64,000 bases of DNA from Porphyromonas gingivalis ATCC 33277. Its GTDB lineage: Bacteria > Bacteroidota > Bacteroidia > Bacteroidales > Porphyromonadaceae. The stretch's first letter is position 1; each line of letters begins with the position of its first letter. Positions 1 to 8,018 of the stretch are shown here, one piece after another. The stretch spans positions 1,805,501 to 1,869,500 of the forward strand of contig NC_010729.1 in NCBI RefSeq assembly GCF_000010505.1. The letters are read 5' to 3'. Position numbers and translations under genes: made by a program. The notes beneath the pieces are model-generated. The model worked only from the letters and a program-made list of their open reading frames with translations, had not been told where the DNA came from and ran no database searches.

Positions 1-347
1 AAAACGATATATCGCCGTCCTTCCTGCAGTTTGTCGCGTATGTACTTGATACCCTTGAACCAAACCAGCTCTATGCTTCCCGTACCGTCCGAGAAAGTAG
101 CCGTCAGCCGCTTGCGCCGTCCTTCGCCCACCTCGGAGAAGTTGCGAAGGACACCGCGCAGTTGGATATAGGGCATATCGGAGCGTATCTCCCGTATGGC
201 ATAAAATCGACTCCTATCGACATAGCGAAAGGGGAAATAATGGAGAAGATCCAGATAGGTACGTACTTCTATTTCCTCCTTCAGTACTTCCGCCCGCTTC
301 GGCCCTACGCCGGTCAGGTAAGTGATTTTGGTCGATAGGATATCCAT
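1..347 (-). CDS. recG: ATP-dependent DNA helicase RecG, N-terminal part
   Basis: RecG is the branch-migrating helicase that reverses stalled forks and processes Holliday junctions. Reading the minus strand from the ATG at 347-345 gives about 115 residues containing LTGVGPKRAEVLKEEI and LLHYFPFRYVDRS, the hallmark start of the RecG wedge domain, followed by an OB-fold-like stretch (IQLRGVLRNFSEVGEG). An in-frame TAA lies a few codons upstream, so this ATG is the only sensible start. The helicase domains lie beyond the left edge of the window. It begins 42 bp after the galE stop on the same strand, so it may be cotranscribed with galE and engB. Confidence 0.85.
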   Translation of the reverse strand, partial: MDILSTKITYLTGVGPKRAEVLKEEIEVRTYLDLLHYFPFRYVDRSRFYAIREIRSDMPYIQLRGVLRNFSEVGEGRRKRLTATFSDGTGSIELVWFKGIKYIRDKLQEGRRYIV

Positions 348-389
348 CTGCCAGAAGATAGGGTATCGGGTGCGTTAATGGGCTGCGGA

Positions 390-1418
390 TTACTTCTCCG
401 ACAAGCGTTGCTGCCAACGCCATGCACTCAGCAGTGTGTCTTCCAACGACTCCAAAGCCTTCCAACCCAACACCTCATTGGCTTTCTTCGGCTCGGCCCA
501 TACCTGTTCGATATCGCCTTCGCGCCTTCCTACTATCCTATGAGGAACGGCAACGCCTGTCACCCGTTCGAAGGTACGGATAAGCTCCAGCACGCTCACG
601 CCCCTACCCGTACCTATATTAAAGACTTCGAGCGAATCGCTCGCTTTCTCTTCATTCAGCATCCGTTCGATGGCAGCCACATGCGCTTTGGCCAAATCCA
701 CCACATAGATATAGTCCCGGATACAAGAGCCGTCGGGCGTGTCGTAGTCATCGCCGAAGACGCTCAGTTCGGCTCTGATGCCTGCCGCCGTTTGAGTCAA
801 ATAAGGGATCAGATTCTGTGGCACTCCGTTAGGAAGCTCTCCGATATGCGCCGTGGGATGTGCCCCGATCGGATTGAAGTAGCGCAGAAGTATAGCCTTG
901 TACTCTGCTCCGGCATGGATAGCATCGCGGATAATCTCCTCGTTGATTTGCTTCGTATTGCCATAGGGAGAGAGAGCTTCCTGTATCGGAGCCTCTTCCG
1001 TTACGGGCAATACCTCCGGCTGTCCGTACACCGTACAGGATGAGGAAAATACGATCCCACGAGTGCCGAATCGCTCCATCAGTTCGAGGATATTCAGTAG
1101 TGAGAGGATATTGTTCCTGTAGTACAAAAGCGGCTTCTGCACCGATTCGCCTACGGCCTTGCTTGCAGCAAAATGAATGACGCCTGCTATATCGGGATGC
1201 GCCGTAAAGACGCGCTCCATCGCCTCCATATCATTACAGTCGGCCTCATAAAAATCGGGGCGAACCCCTGTAATCCGGGCTATACCGTCGAGCACAGCAA
1301 CATTGGAGTTGGAGAAGTTGTCCACACTCACGACCCGATAGCCTGCCTGCTGTAGCTCCACAGTCGTATGGGATCCTATATATCCTGTCCCGCCGGTAAC
1401 GAGAATCTTTCGTTTCAT
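390..1418 (-). CDS. galE: UDP-glucose 4-epimerase GalE
   Basis: GalE interconverts UDP-glucose and UDP-galactose with bound NAD and supplies galactosyl donors for surface glycans. The 342-residue protein is the usual length. It opens with the Rossmann motif GGTGYIGSH (residues 9-17) and has the short-chain dehydrogenase catalytic set: SSSCTVYG around residues 125-132 and the YxxxK pair Y152/K156. It lies 9 bp downstream of engB and 42 bp upstream of recG, all on the minus strand, which suggests one transcript. A UDP-glucuronate epimerase is a less likely alternative because the match to short bacterial GalE is continuous. Confidence 0.93.
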   Translation of the reverse strand: MKRKILVTGGTGYIGSHTTVELQQAGYRVVSVDNFSNSNVAVLDGIARITGVRPDFYEADCNDMEAMERVFTAHPDIAGVIHFAASKAVGESVQKPLLYYRNNILSLLNILELMERFGTRGIVFSSSCTVYGQPEVLPVTEEAPIQEALSPYGNTKQINEEIIRDAIHAGAEYKAILLRYFNPIGAHPTAHIGELPNGVPQNLIPYLTQTAAGIRAELSVFGDDYDTPDGSCIRDYIYVVDLAKAHVAAIERMLNEEKASDSLEVFNIGTGRGVSVLELIRTFERVTGVAVPHRIVGRREGDIEQVWAEPKKANEVLGWKALESLEDTLLSAWRWQQRLSEK

Positions 1419-1427
1419 TTCGGTTTC

Positions 1428-2033
1428 TTATTTCGTAGCTAATTCTTGATTGATCGAGTCGATATAATCCAGCAATTCTTCCTTGCCCGTTTTCTTTTCG
1501 GAAGAGGTAATAAATACCGGAGGAAGTTCCTCCCATGTCTCCAGCAGTTTTTGCTTGTAAGCCTCCGTATTCTCTTTCAATCGGCTGAATGAGAGCTTGT
1601 CCGCCTTGGTGAATACGATGCTGAACGGAATCCCGTTCTCACCCAGCCATTGGAGAAACTCCAAGTCGATCTTCTGCGGTTCATGCCTGCAATCGATCAG
1701 GACAAAGAGACTGGAAAGCTGCTCGCGACAGAGGATGTACGTCTCGATGATCCTGCGCAAGGATTCCCTGTTGGACGCACCCAAACGGGCATATCCGTAT
1801 CCGGGCAAATCGACCAGATACCACGAATCGTCGATGATAAAATGGTTGATCAGCTGCGTTTTACCCGGCTTTTGGGAGGTCATGGCCAGTCCCTTTTGGC
1901 CGGTAAGCATATTGATCAGAGAGGATTTGCCCACATTCGAACGGCCGATGAAAGCATATTCGGGGAGCCTCGTATCAGGACATTTGCGCACATCGGTATT
2001 ACTGATTACAAATGCCGCCTTTTTTATTTCCAT
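1428..2033 (-). CDS. engB: Ribosome biogenesis GTPase EngB (YsxC/YihA)
   Basis: EngB is a small TrmE-Era-EngA-type GTPase needed for 50S ribosomal subunit assembly. All G motifs are visible in 201 residues: G1 GRSNVGKS at 30-37, the switch region after residue 50, G3 DLPGYG at 75-80 and G4 TKAD at 142-145. Length and motif spacing match the family. It heads the leftward cluster engB-galE-recG. A TATCTTTG element on the minus strand at 2093-2100, about 60 bp upstream, is the probable promoter and is shared back-to-back with the rightward gene at 2134. Confidence 0.95.
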   Translation of the reverse strand: MEIKKAAFVISNTDVRKCPDTRLPEYAFIGRSNVGKSSLINMLTGQKGLAMTSQKPGKTQLINHFIIDDSWYLVDLPGYGYARLGASNRESLRRIIETYILCREQLSSLFVLIDCRHEPQKIDLEFLQWLGENGIPFSIVFTKADKLSFSRLKENTEAYKQKLLETWEELPPVFITSSEKKTGKEELLDYIDSINQELATK

Positions 2034-2077
2034 TCGGTTCTGTCGTTATTTATATACGGATAGCCGTACAATAATTA

Positions 2078-2100
2078 TATCTTTGTGACATACAAAGATA
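2078..2100. promoter_or_regulatory. Divergent promoter pair in a palindrome
   Basis: A TATCTTTG box on the plus strand (2078-2085) and an identical box on the minus strand (2093-2100) face away from each other as one near-perfect palindrome (TATCTTTGT, five bases, ACAAAGATA). The box fits the Bacteroidota -7 consensus TAnnTTTG. The plus copy lies about 50 bp before the gene at 2134, the minus copy about 60 bp before engB. The sequence is seen directly; promoter function is inferred. Confidence 0.6.
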
Positions 2101-2133
2101 GCTTTCTTTTACCGGTTAAGCCTCAATTAGAAT

Positions 2134-2727
2134 ATGAACAAATCGCTTATAATTCTTATCTATACCCTCGTTTGGGTTTTGCTCATCGTCTTGCAAAGTC
2201 TGGCATTGGAGAGCGCCAACCCCGGCACCCCCTCCTTTTGGAATACGCCCTCCGCTTATTATTCCGTATGGATCGTCGATGCCTATATCATAGCCCTGTA
2301 CTATATCAATTATTTTCTGATAGCCCCATTCATGATCAAGAGGCACCTCTTTCGTCCCTATATCGTGCTATCGCTGGCCTTGGGCGGAATAGGCATGTTG
2401 CTTCCCGTCGTCTTCCACCACGCTTGGCAATGGACTATACCGGGCACGTCCGAAGGACAGATGCCTCTTTACGGGGAAGGCTTCATCGCCTCCATAGCGG
2501 CCATAGCCGTAGGGCTGTCCGTCCGCGGAGTCCGCGAGTGGGTGCGTCTGGCTCGTCGGAATACCAATCTGGAGATAGCACTCAAGAACAAGTCCATCGC
2601 ATACGATCGTGCCGAAGCGCGGCTGCGTTCTTTGGAACAGCCGGTTTCTTTCCATAACCCCGGCACGGGAGCGAAAGCGGAAAACGCACCTTCCTCTACT
2701 CCTGTCAGTCCACAAACAAACGAATAG
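2134..2727 (+). CDS. Membrane protein resembling a LytS-type sensor membrane domain without kinase
   Basis: This 197-residue protein has about four hydrophobic helices: residues 3-23, a YYINYFLIAPF segment near 55-70, a segment near 78-95, and one near 110-130. A charged, coiled-coil-like linker (about 137-170) and a Pro/Ser-rich tail follow. The YINYFLIAP segment followed by a coiled coil resembles the membrane portion of Bacteroidota LytS/YehU-type histidine kinases, but there is no His-containing phosphoacceptor or ATPase domain, so it is either a truncated descendant or a separate family. The next gene starts 2 bp after the stop, implying translational coupling to the phosphoesterase. Function unknown. 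Confidence 0.6.
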   Translation: MNKSLIILIYTLVWVLLIVLQSLALESANPGTPSFWNTPSAYYSVWIVDAYIIALYYINYFLIAPFMIKRHLFRPYIVLSLALGGIGMLLPVVFHHAWQWTIPGTSEGQMPLYGEGFIASIAAIAVGLSVRGVREWVRLARRNTNLEIALKNKSIAYDRAEARLRSLEQPVSFHNPGTGAKAENAPSSTPVSPQTNE

Positions 2728-2729
2728 TC

Positions 2730-4199
2730 ATGCGAAAGAAACGCTCCAATCCCTACTACAAAGTCAGCAGGCGGAAGTTCAGCAAACGAAATTCCGGACG
2801 CAGATATTCGAGAAAGAGGAGAAGAAACGGACGGCGATGGGGACTGATGATCAGTCTGCTCCTCCTTGTCGCCCTCGGTATCTGGATAGCCAAGCGATAC
2901 AGGGCTTGGTTCGTTTCTCCGGCCGAAGTCGCCTACACCGTACCGCATACGATAGACAGGCTCACCCTGACACCGGGTGAGGATTTCCTTACCCAAAGGA
3001 CGGTCAGCTGGCGGTGCGACACCCTGCCGCAAGACTCTTGGCTGGACTATCGCTCTCCGGACGGAGCGGATGCAGATACCCTGCTAATCTCACTGCCGGC
3101 CGAGGGAAAAGAAGTCCTCACCCGGGCCGGACGCAACTACTATTACCACGCTAAGATAAACGGACTCAAGCCCGGCCGCACCTATACCTACAGGGTCAAG
3201 ACGGGAGAGCAGACATCGCCCTGGTACCGATTCTCCATTCCCGACAGTTCGGCTGCTACCGACTTCATCTATATCGGGGACGTTCAGGATCCGGGCAACG
3301 GAGGCAGTCAGGCTCTGCTCCAACGGCTGCGCACCCTGCATCCCACCCCCGATTTTCTGGCTTTGGGTGGCGATCAGATCGAAGGTCCCACGGATTTCTA
3401 TTGGGAAGTATGGCATCGTGTCATAGGCGACTGGACGGCATCGACACCCGTCATCGCCGCTACCGGCAACCACGAGTATATCAAAGGACTGAAAAGACAG
3501 CTCGATCCCCGTTGGGTACCTCAGTACAACTATCCGGCCAATGGTCCCAAAGGCTTCGAGCGGCGTTCGTACTACATAGACTTCCCCCATATGCGGCTCA
3601 TCGTCATGGACACCAACGACATCCAATGGCCGGCATCCGTATTCAACCACCGCACGTGGTTGAAAAACGCACTCGAAACCACCGTACAGCCGTGGAAGGT
3701 GGTCATGTTCCACCACGGAGTGTATTCGGTGCGGCAGGGACGCATGAACCCGATCATCCGCTACGGCTTCCGCTCCATTCTGGAGGAAGGCGGTGCCGAC
3801 CTCGTCCTGCAAGGACACGATCATGCCTACTCCCGCATCACTACCAAGACGGAGTCCGGCACGAAGACGACACCCGTATATATCATCAGCAGCGCATCGC
3901 CCAAGCACTACCGCAACGGATTCTCCGAGCAGCACGACAGGATCGGCTCCGGCCTCTACCTCTATCAGACCATCCACGTCACGCAGGGAGAGATCCGCTA
4001 CCGCTCCACCACCTTCGACAATCGCCCTTACGACGATCTGCACCTGAAGAAGCAGGGAGGCCGAACCACAGTCAAGGACAATGCCGAGGACTGGAAAGAG
4101 ATCTTCGCTTTCGACAACTTTGCCGACAGCAAAAAAGGCCGTAAAAAGCGTGCCGACTATCGGCAGGCAGCCCAAGAACGAGCAGCCGGCCATCGGTAA
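2730..4199 (+). CDS. Membrane-anchored metallophosphoesterase, purple acid phosphatase-like
   Basis: A probable dinuclear-metal phosphatase acting outside the inner membrane. The N-terminus is extremely basic (about 20 Lys/Arg in the first 37 residues) and leads into one membrane helix (about 39-54). A fibronectin-like stretch (about 65-170, ending in a YTYRVKTG-type strand) precedes the catalytic domain, an arrangement known from purple acid phosphatases. Metal-ligand motifs appear in order: GDVQD (183-187), GGDQ (213-216), GNHEY (246-250), HHG and GHDHAYSR. The start ATG lies 2 bp after the preceding stop. The substrate cannot be read from sequence. Confidence 0.82.
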   Translation: MRKKRSNPYYKVSRRKFSKRNSGRRYSRKRRRNGRRWGLMISLLLLVALGIWIAKRYRAWFVSPAEVAYTVPHTIDRLTLTPGEDFLTQRTVSWRCDTLPQDSWLDYRSPDGADADTLLISLPAEGKEVLTRAGRNYYYHAKINGLKPGRTYTYRVKTGEQTSPWYRFSIPDSSAATDFIYIGDVQDPGNGGSQALLQRLRTLHPTPDFLALGGDQIEGPTDFYWEVWHRVIGDWTASTPVIAATGNHEYIKGLKRQLDPRWVPQYNYPANGPKGFERRSYYIDFPHMRLIVMDTNDIQWPASVFNHRTWLKNALETTVQPWKVVMFHHGVYSVRQGRMNPIIRYGFRSILEEGGADLVLQGHDHAYSRITTKTESGTKTTPVYIISSASPKHYRNGFSEQHDRIGSGLYLYQTIHVTQGEIRYRSTTFDNRPYDDLHLKKQGGRTTVKDNAEDWKEIFAFDNFADSKKGRKKRADYRQAAQERAAGHR

Positions 4200-4361
4200 G
4201 CGGACGATCGGTGGCGCGTAAAATCGGATCGAAAACGAACGAACAGCCACACTGCCAACAACTTTTCACTACCTTCGTTGCCGTAACGACAAAATAGAAA
4301 TATAGACGATCCTCGGTCGAAAGGTCGCGCGGTCGTCGATTCTTCGATTAACTAACAAAAA

Positions 4362-5561
4362 ATGAAAAAAGAAGACCTTATGCGTAGTGGCTTTGCCACA
4401 CGTGCCATCCATGGAGGCGCTATCGAGAACGCCTTCGGCTGCTTAGCCACTCCCATCTACCAAACATCGACTTTCGTTTTTGACACTGCCGAACAGGGAG
4501 GCCGCCGCTTTGCCGGAGAGGAAGACGGATACATCTATACCCGTCTGGGCAACCCCAACTGCACCCAAGTGGAAGAGAAACTGGCCATGCTCGAGGGCGG
4601 AGAAGCCGCCGCATCGGCCTCATCCGGTATCGGAGCCATCAGCTCTGCCATCTGGGTATGCGTGAAGGCCGGCGACCATATCGTAGCCGGCAAGACGCTC
4701 TACGGCTGCACCTTCGCCTTCCTCACCCACGGACTGAGCCGCTACGGTGTGGAAGTCACCCTCGTGGATACCCGCCATCCGGAAGAGGTGGAGGCTGCCA
4801 TTCGCCCGAATACGAAGCTCGTCTATCTGGAGACTCCGGCCAACCCCAATATGTACCTGACCGACATCAAGGCAGTCTGCGACATCGCTCATAAGCACGA
4901 AGGCGTACGCGTCATGGTGGACAATACCTACTGCACGCCCTATATCTGCCGTCCGCTGGAGCTGGGTGCCGACATCGTGGTACACAGCGCGACCAAGTAC
5001 CTGAACGGACATGGCGACGTCATCGCCGGATTCGTCGTTGGTAAAGAGGACTACATCAAGGAGGTGAAGCTCGTCGGCGTCAAGGACCTCACGGGGGCCA
5101 ATATGAGTCCGTTCGATGCTTATCTGATCAGCCGCGGCATGAAGACGCTGCAGATACGTATGGAGCAGCACTGCCGCAATGCTCAGACCGTAGCCGAATT
5201 CCTCGAAAAGCATCCGGCCGTAGAAGCAGTTTATTTCCCCGGACTTCCGAGCTTCCCCCAATACGAATTGGCCAAGAAGCAGATGGCACTGCCCGGAGCC
5301 ATGATCGCCTTCGAAGTGAAGGGCGGTTGCGAAGCCGGTAAGAAGCTGATGAACAACCTGCACCTCTGCTCCCTCGCCGTGAGCTTGGGCGATACGGAAA
5401 CCCTCATCCAGCATCCGGCCAGCATGACCCACTCGCCCTACACACCCGAAGAGCGTGCTGCCAGCGACATATCCGAAGGACTGGTACGCCTGTCCGTGGG
5501 TCTGGAGAACGTGGAGGACATCATCGCCGACCTCAAACACGGTCTGGACAGCCTGATCTAA
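4362..5561 (+). CDS. mgl: L-methionine gamma-lyase (methanethiol-producing)
   Basis: This PLP enzyme splits L-methionine into methanethiol, 2-oxobutyrate and ammonia, a major source of oral methyl mercaptan. The 399 residues cover the whole Cys/Met-metabolism PLP fold. Y114 and C116 in LYGCTFAF are diagnostic, since the cysteine separates methionine gamma-lyase from cystathionine gamma-lyases. The PLP lysine is K212 in SATKYLNGHGD and D187 would hold the pyridine nitrogen. The gene is monocistronic: 162 bp follow the phosphatase, and a strong palindromic terminator follows the stop. A second Met six codons in is a possible alternative start. Confidence 0.93.
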   Translation: MKKEDLMRSGFATRAIHGGAIENAFGCLATPIYQTSTFVFDTAEQGGRRFAGEEDGYIYTRLGNPNCTQVEEKLAMLEGGEAAASASSGIGAISSAIWVCVKAGDHIVAGKTLYGCTFAFLTHGLSRYGVEVTLVDTRHPEEVEAAIRPNTKLVYLETPANPNMYLTDIKAVCDIAHKHEGVRVMVDNTYCTPYICRPLELGADIVVHSATKYLNGHGDVIAGFVVGKEDYIKEVKLVGVKDLTGANMSPFDAYLISRGMKTLQIRMEQHCRNAQTVAEFLEKHPAVEAVYFPGLPSFPQYELAKKQMALPGAMIAFEVKGGCEAGKKLMNNLHLCSLAVSLGDTETLIQHPASMTHSPYTPEERAASDISEGLVRLSVGLENVEDIIADLKHGLDSLI

Positions 5562-5602
5562 ACACCCCAAAGGCTGCATAAAGGCCTGACAAAAGACAAT
5601 AT

Positions 5603-5644
5603 GAACCCCGAAAGTCCGTCGACGGACTTTCGGGGTTCGCTTTT
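5603..5644 (+). terminator. Intrinsic terminator of mgl
   Basis: A perfect 36-bp palindrome (5603-5638; arms starting GAACCCCGAAAGTCCG around a TCGA centre) is followed by GCTTTT. It starts about 40 bp after the mgl stop. The arms are fully complementary, so it could also act from the other strand, although nothing on the minus strand ends here. Confidence 0.85.
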
Positions 5645-5753
5645 ATATACCCGATCGGCGGCGGCTGTCTTTTGCCGGGTCGTTCTCGGAACTGAAAACA
5701 AGTGCGAAAAAAGTTTTCAACAACGAAGACGAGTTTGGAATCATTCCAAATAA

Positions 5754-7092
5754 GAGACCTTTGAAAAATAAGGAGATGGAGGGAAGAGGAGTTCTTGGCA
5801 TAAAAGGAGCGAGTGAAAGGGGTGGCAGTAAGGAGTGAAAGTAGTTGTAAATCCCCCCTTTGAGGAGCTACTTGTACGAGCTCCTCAAGGGTGGTTATGC
5901 CTTATCCTACGGATGAGGACATAATTATCCCCGGGGTTCTGTATAAATTAAAGGCGATGCTTTCAAGAATGTTTTGAGTATGGGTCTTGGCAAGTCCCCG
6001 GTATCGACATCGTCCGCCATGAAACCACCGGCGAATACTGCCAAAGGTGCGTTCGATGGTGCTCCGTATCGGACCGATTGCTTTGTTTCGTTGCTTCTCT
6101 TCCTCGGTCAATGCCCTGTTGCATTGTGCCTTGTGCATGATGCCGTCTTGAAGGTGATGGGCTTGCAGGTAGGAACGATTTTCCCCGCAAGCATATCCTT
6201 TGTCCGCCAAGACGGCTGTGCCTTGAGGTATGTTTGCACCCTGCAATAGCGCAATAAACTCCTTCGTGTCACTGCGGTTCGCTGCTGTCGTTATCACCTT
6301 TTGAACAATGCCTTGAACATTGGCCGGACAATGCTTTTTGTATCCGTAGTGATAACGCTTTTGTTTGTACACCCAACGGGCTTCTTCATCCGTCCCTTTA
6401 CGCCGGCGGACAACCTGTTTTTGATAATCCTCCTCTGCCTCTTTTTCCGCCTCGCTCCGATTGTCTTCTCTGTCGTCTGCGACTTCAATCGTAATGCTTC
6501 CGTTGGGTTTATGCGGCGTCTCCACAAGGCTTGCATCCACAAGCACCCCTTCCCTTACCGAAATGTGATGGCGGGAAAGTTGTTTGTTAAACTGCGCCAA
6601 TAGTTTGTCCATGAGACCCAACTCTGTCAGTGCCGAACGAAATCGACTGATGGTGCTGTGGTCGGGAGATACCTCTTCCATCTTCAGCCCCAAGAATCGG
6701 GAAAAGGTGATTGAATCATTGATGCGCTCCTCCAAAGCACAATCACTGAGGTTGTACCATGTCTCCAAAAGCAACATCTTGAATAAGAGAATCACGTCAT
6801 AAGCCGGGGCGCCGATGGCATTTTGTCGCTTCGTGTATTTCTTGTTGATCAGCGTCCTGATCGGACGCCAATCGATAAGCGTGTCAACCTGATTGAGGAA
6901 GTCGTTTTGTGCTTTGCGATAACGCTTTGAAAGGAGTGCGTCTGCAAATGTTACATGCTCATCGGTATTCTTGGATTGGTATGCCATGGGAGGAATATTA
7001 TGCTGTTTTTAATGCTCAAATATACAAAATAACTCCCTATTATACAATGAATTAATAAACAAAATACACACCAATCGCCGTGCAAAGGTCTC
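5754..7092 (-). mobile_element. IS copy A, IS5-type, IS1126/ISPg1-like
   Basis: The element is about 1.34 kb. Its inverted ends are GAGACCTTTGCA-like: the right end is intact (TGCAAAGGTCTC) and the left has one change (GAGACCTTTGAA). AATAA flanks both sides (5749-5753 and 7093-7097) as the target duplication; the outermost G/C may belong to target or element, so bounds are +/-1. It carries one transposase gene and an internal GAGGAGCT/AGCTCCTC hairpin just beyond the transposase stop. It lies right of a TTTGGAA-TCA-TTCCAAA palindrome (5734-5750). Its transposase differs from copies B and C at several residues, so it diverged earlier. Confidence 0.9.
5902..6987 (-). CDS. IS5-family transposase (copy A)
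   Basis: This is an intact 361-residue DDE transposase. The N-terminal half carries the DUF772-type DNA-binding region (LLFKMLLLETWYNLSD, followed by PDHSTISRFR). Catalytic candidates are the D in VLVDASLV, the D in LADKGYACGENR and the E in STIERTFGSIRRW, the usual IS5 Y-(2)-R-(3)-E pattern region. Compared with copies B and C it has CPANV instead of CLTNV, RRRKG instead of RQRKG and IALLQ instead of IPLLQ. No frameshift is seen, so it may still be active. It ends shortly before the internal hairpin of the element. Confidence 0.92.
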   Translation of the reverse strand: MAYQSKNTDEHVTFADALLSKRYRKAQNDFLNQVDTLIDWRPIRTLINKKYTKRQNAIGAPAYDVILLFKMLLLETWYNLSDCALEERINDSITFSRFLGLKMEEVSPDHSTISRFRSALTELGLMDKLLAQFNKQLSRHHISVREGVLVDASLVETPHKPNGSITIEVADDREDNRSEAEKEAEEDYQKQVVRRRKGTDEEARWVYKQKRYHYGYKKHCPANVQGIVQKVITTAANRSDTKEFIALLQGANIPQGTAVLADKGYACGENRSYLQAHHLQDGIMHKAQCNRALTEEEKQRNKAIGPIRSTIERTFGSIRRWFHGGRCRYRGLAKTHTQNILESIAFNLYRTPGIIMSSSVG

Positions 7093-7185
7093 AATAAGCA
7101 CCTGTGAGAGAGCGGATACTGAAGCAGAGGAGATCGGAAAGCCGGGTCTTTCAGGTCTGGATTCGTTTTTCCAAAGGTCGAATCA

Positions 7186-7316
7186 CGATTTATATATAAA
7201 GCTTTTTCGATTTGTATATATATCGTTTTCATTTTGTATATAAATCATTTTTAATTTATATATAAATCGATTGGGATAAATATATAGATTGTAAGCCCGA
7301 TTTGATATAAATCGGG
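7186..7316. repeat. AT-rich tandem repeat, ~22-bp period
   Basis: About six degenerate units centred on TATATATAAA- or TTTGTATATA-type cores, with neighbouring cores 21-24 bp apart (near 7192, 7214, 7235, 7258, 7280 and 7304), often bracketed by CGATT or AATCG. The block has no coding potential. A shorter similar stretch (CGATTTGTATATAA) occurs at 51657-51670. Confidence 0.6.
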
Positions 7317-7349
7317 CAGCTCAAAAGGCCTTTAGGGGAGGTAAATAAA

Positions 7350-7391
7350 GAGGCACCCACCGAGTTCCTGCAGGAACTCGGTGGGTGCCTC
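7350..7391. repeat. Perfect 42-bp palindrome (hairpin)
   Basis: Two fully complementary 21-base arms (starting GAGGCACCCACCGAG, with CTGCAG at the centre) and no loop bases. No T-run follows on the plus strand. It lies between IS copy A and the CRISPR array with no gene adjacent, so a terminator role is possible but nothing obvious needs terminating except leftward CRISPR transcription. Confidence 0.75.
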
Positions 7392-7718
7392 ATCTATTTC
7401 GAAGGGGTACGAAACGGCTCTCAAGCTCTACCGCTCATACAGCAGGCTTGTATCAGCCATACGCGCCGGCATATAACCACACAGGCCGAACGAAACCGGC
7501 CGAATAAGAATGCAGGGAAGAGAGGGATCGGAGCACATATCTATCATTCATTTAGTCGTTTACAAAGTCATTCCATAGAAAGGGAAAGCACTCCCCGGTA
7601 CAAATTCACCGAAGAGGGGAGCAGCTTGTCCACCTGCAAATGTAGCGAAAAAGCCCAACGAGGAAGAATCCCCACACTACTGCACATTCCAACGTCCAAG
7701 CCACCAATCAAGAATCAT
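7392..7718. other. Non-coding flank of the CRISPR array
   Basis: No gene is supportable here. Short open frames have no recognisable content. Two short blocks, TCATTCCATAGAAAGGGA (7568-7585) and one starting CCACCTGCAAATGTAGCG (7630-7652), resemble blocks on the other side of the array (8055-8072 and 8093-8113). This is the distal, trailer end of the array relative to transcription. Confidence 0.5.
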
Positions 7719-8018
7719 GTTGTGTGTACCCTTCGAATAGAGGGTAGATCCAACCGTTACTTCGATGAAGACTACAACGAAACAGTTGTGTGTACCCTTC
7801 GAATAGAGGGTAGATCCAACTAATAAGGTAAAATATAGTAATCCTTTGCCGTTGTGTGTACCCTTCGAATAGAGGGTAGATCCAACGTAAAGAAGAAAAA
7901 AGATTAATTCCACTTGGTTGTGTGTACCCTTCGAATAGAGGGTAGATCCAACCTACTCGTGCTACACGAGTTAGTAAATGGAGTTGTGTGTACCCTTCGA
8001 ATAGAGGGTAGATCCAAC
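7719..8018 (-). CRISPR. Type VI-B CRISPR array, 5 repeats, 4 spacers
   Basis: Five identical 36-bp repeats at 7719-7754, 7785-7820, 7851-7886, 7917-7952 and 7983-8018 are separated by four spacers of exactly 30 bp. On the minus strand the repeat begins GTTGGATCTACC and ends GGTACACACAAC, the form of direct repeat known for Porphyromonas Cas13b, whose crRNAs carry the repeat at the 3' end. The array lies downstream of cas13b-csx28 and on the same strand. No degenerate terminal repeat is seen. Each spacer read on the plus strand (the RNA sense that a crRNA would pair with) has an open frame; the first encodes RYFDEDYNET. Confidence 0.97.

Noticed and set aside
3090-4250. 386-codon frame antisense to the phosphoesterase
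   Set aside because: The phosphatase motifs on the other strand explain the openness.
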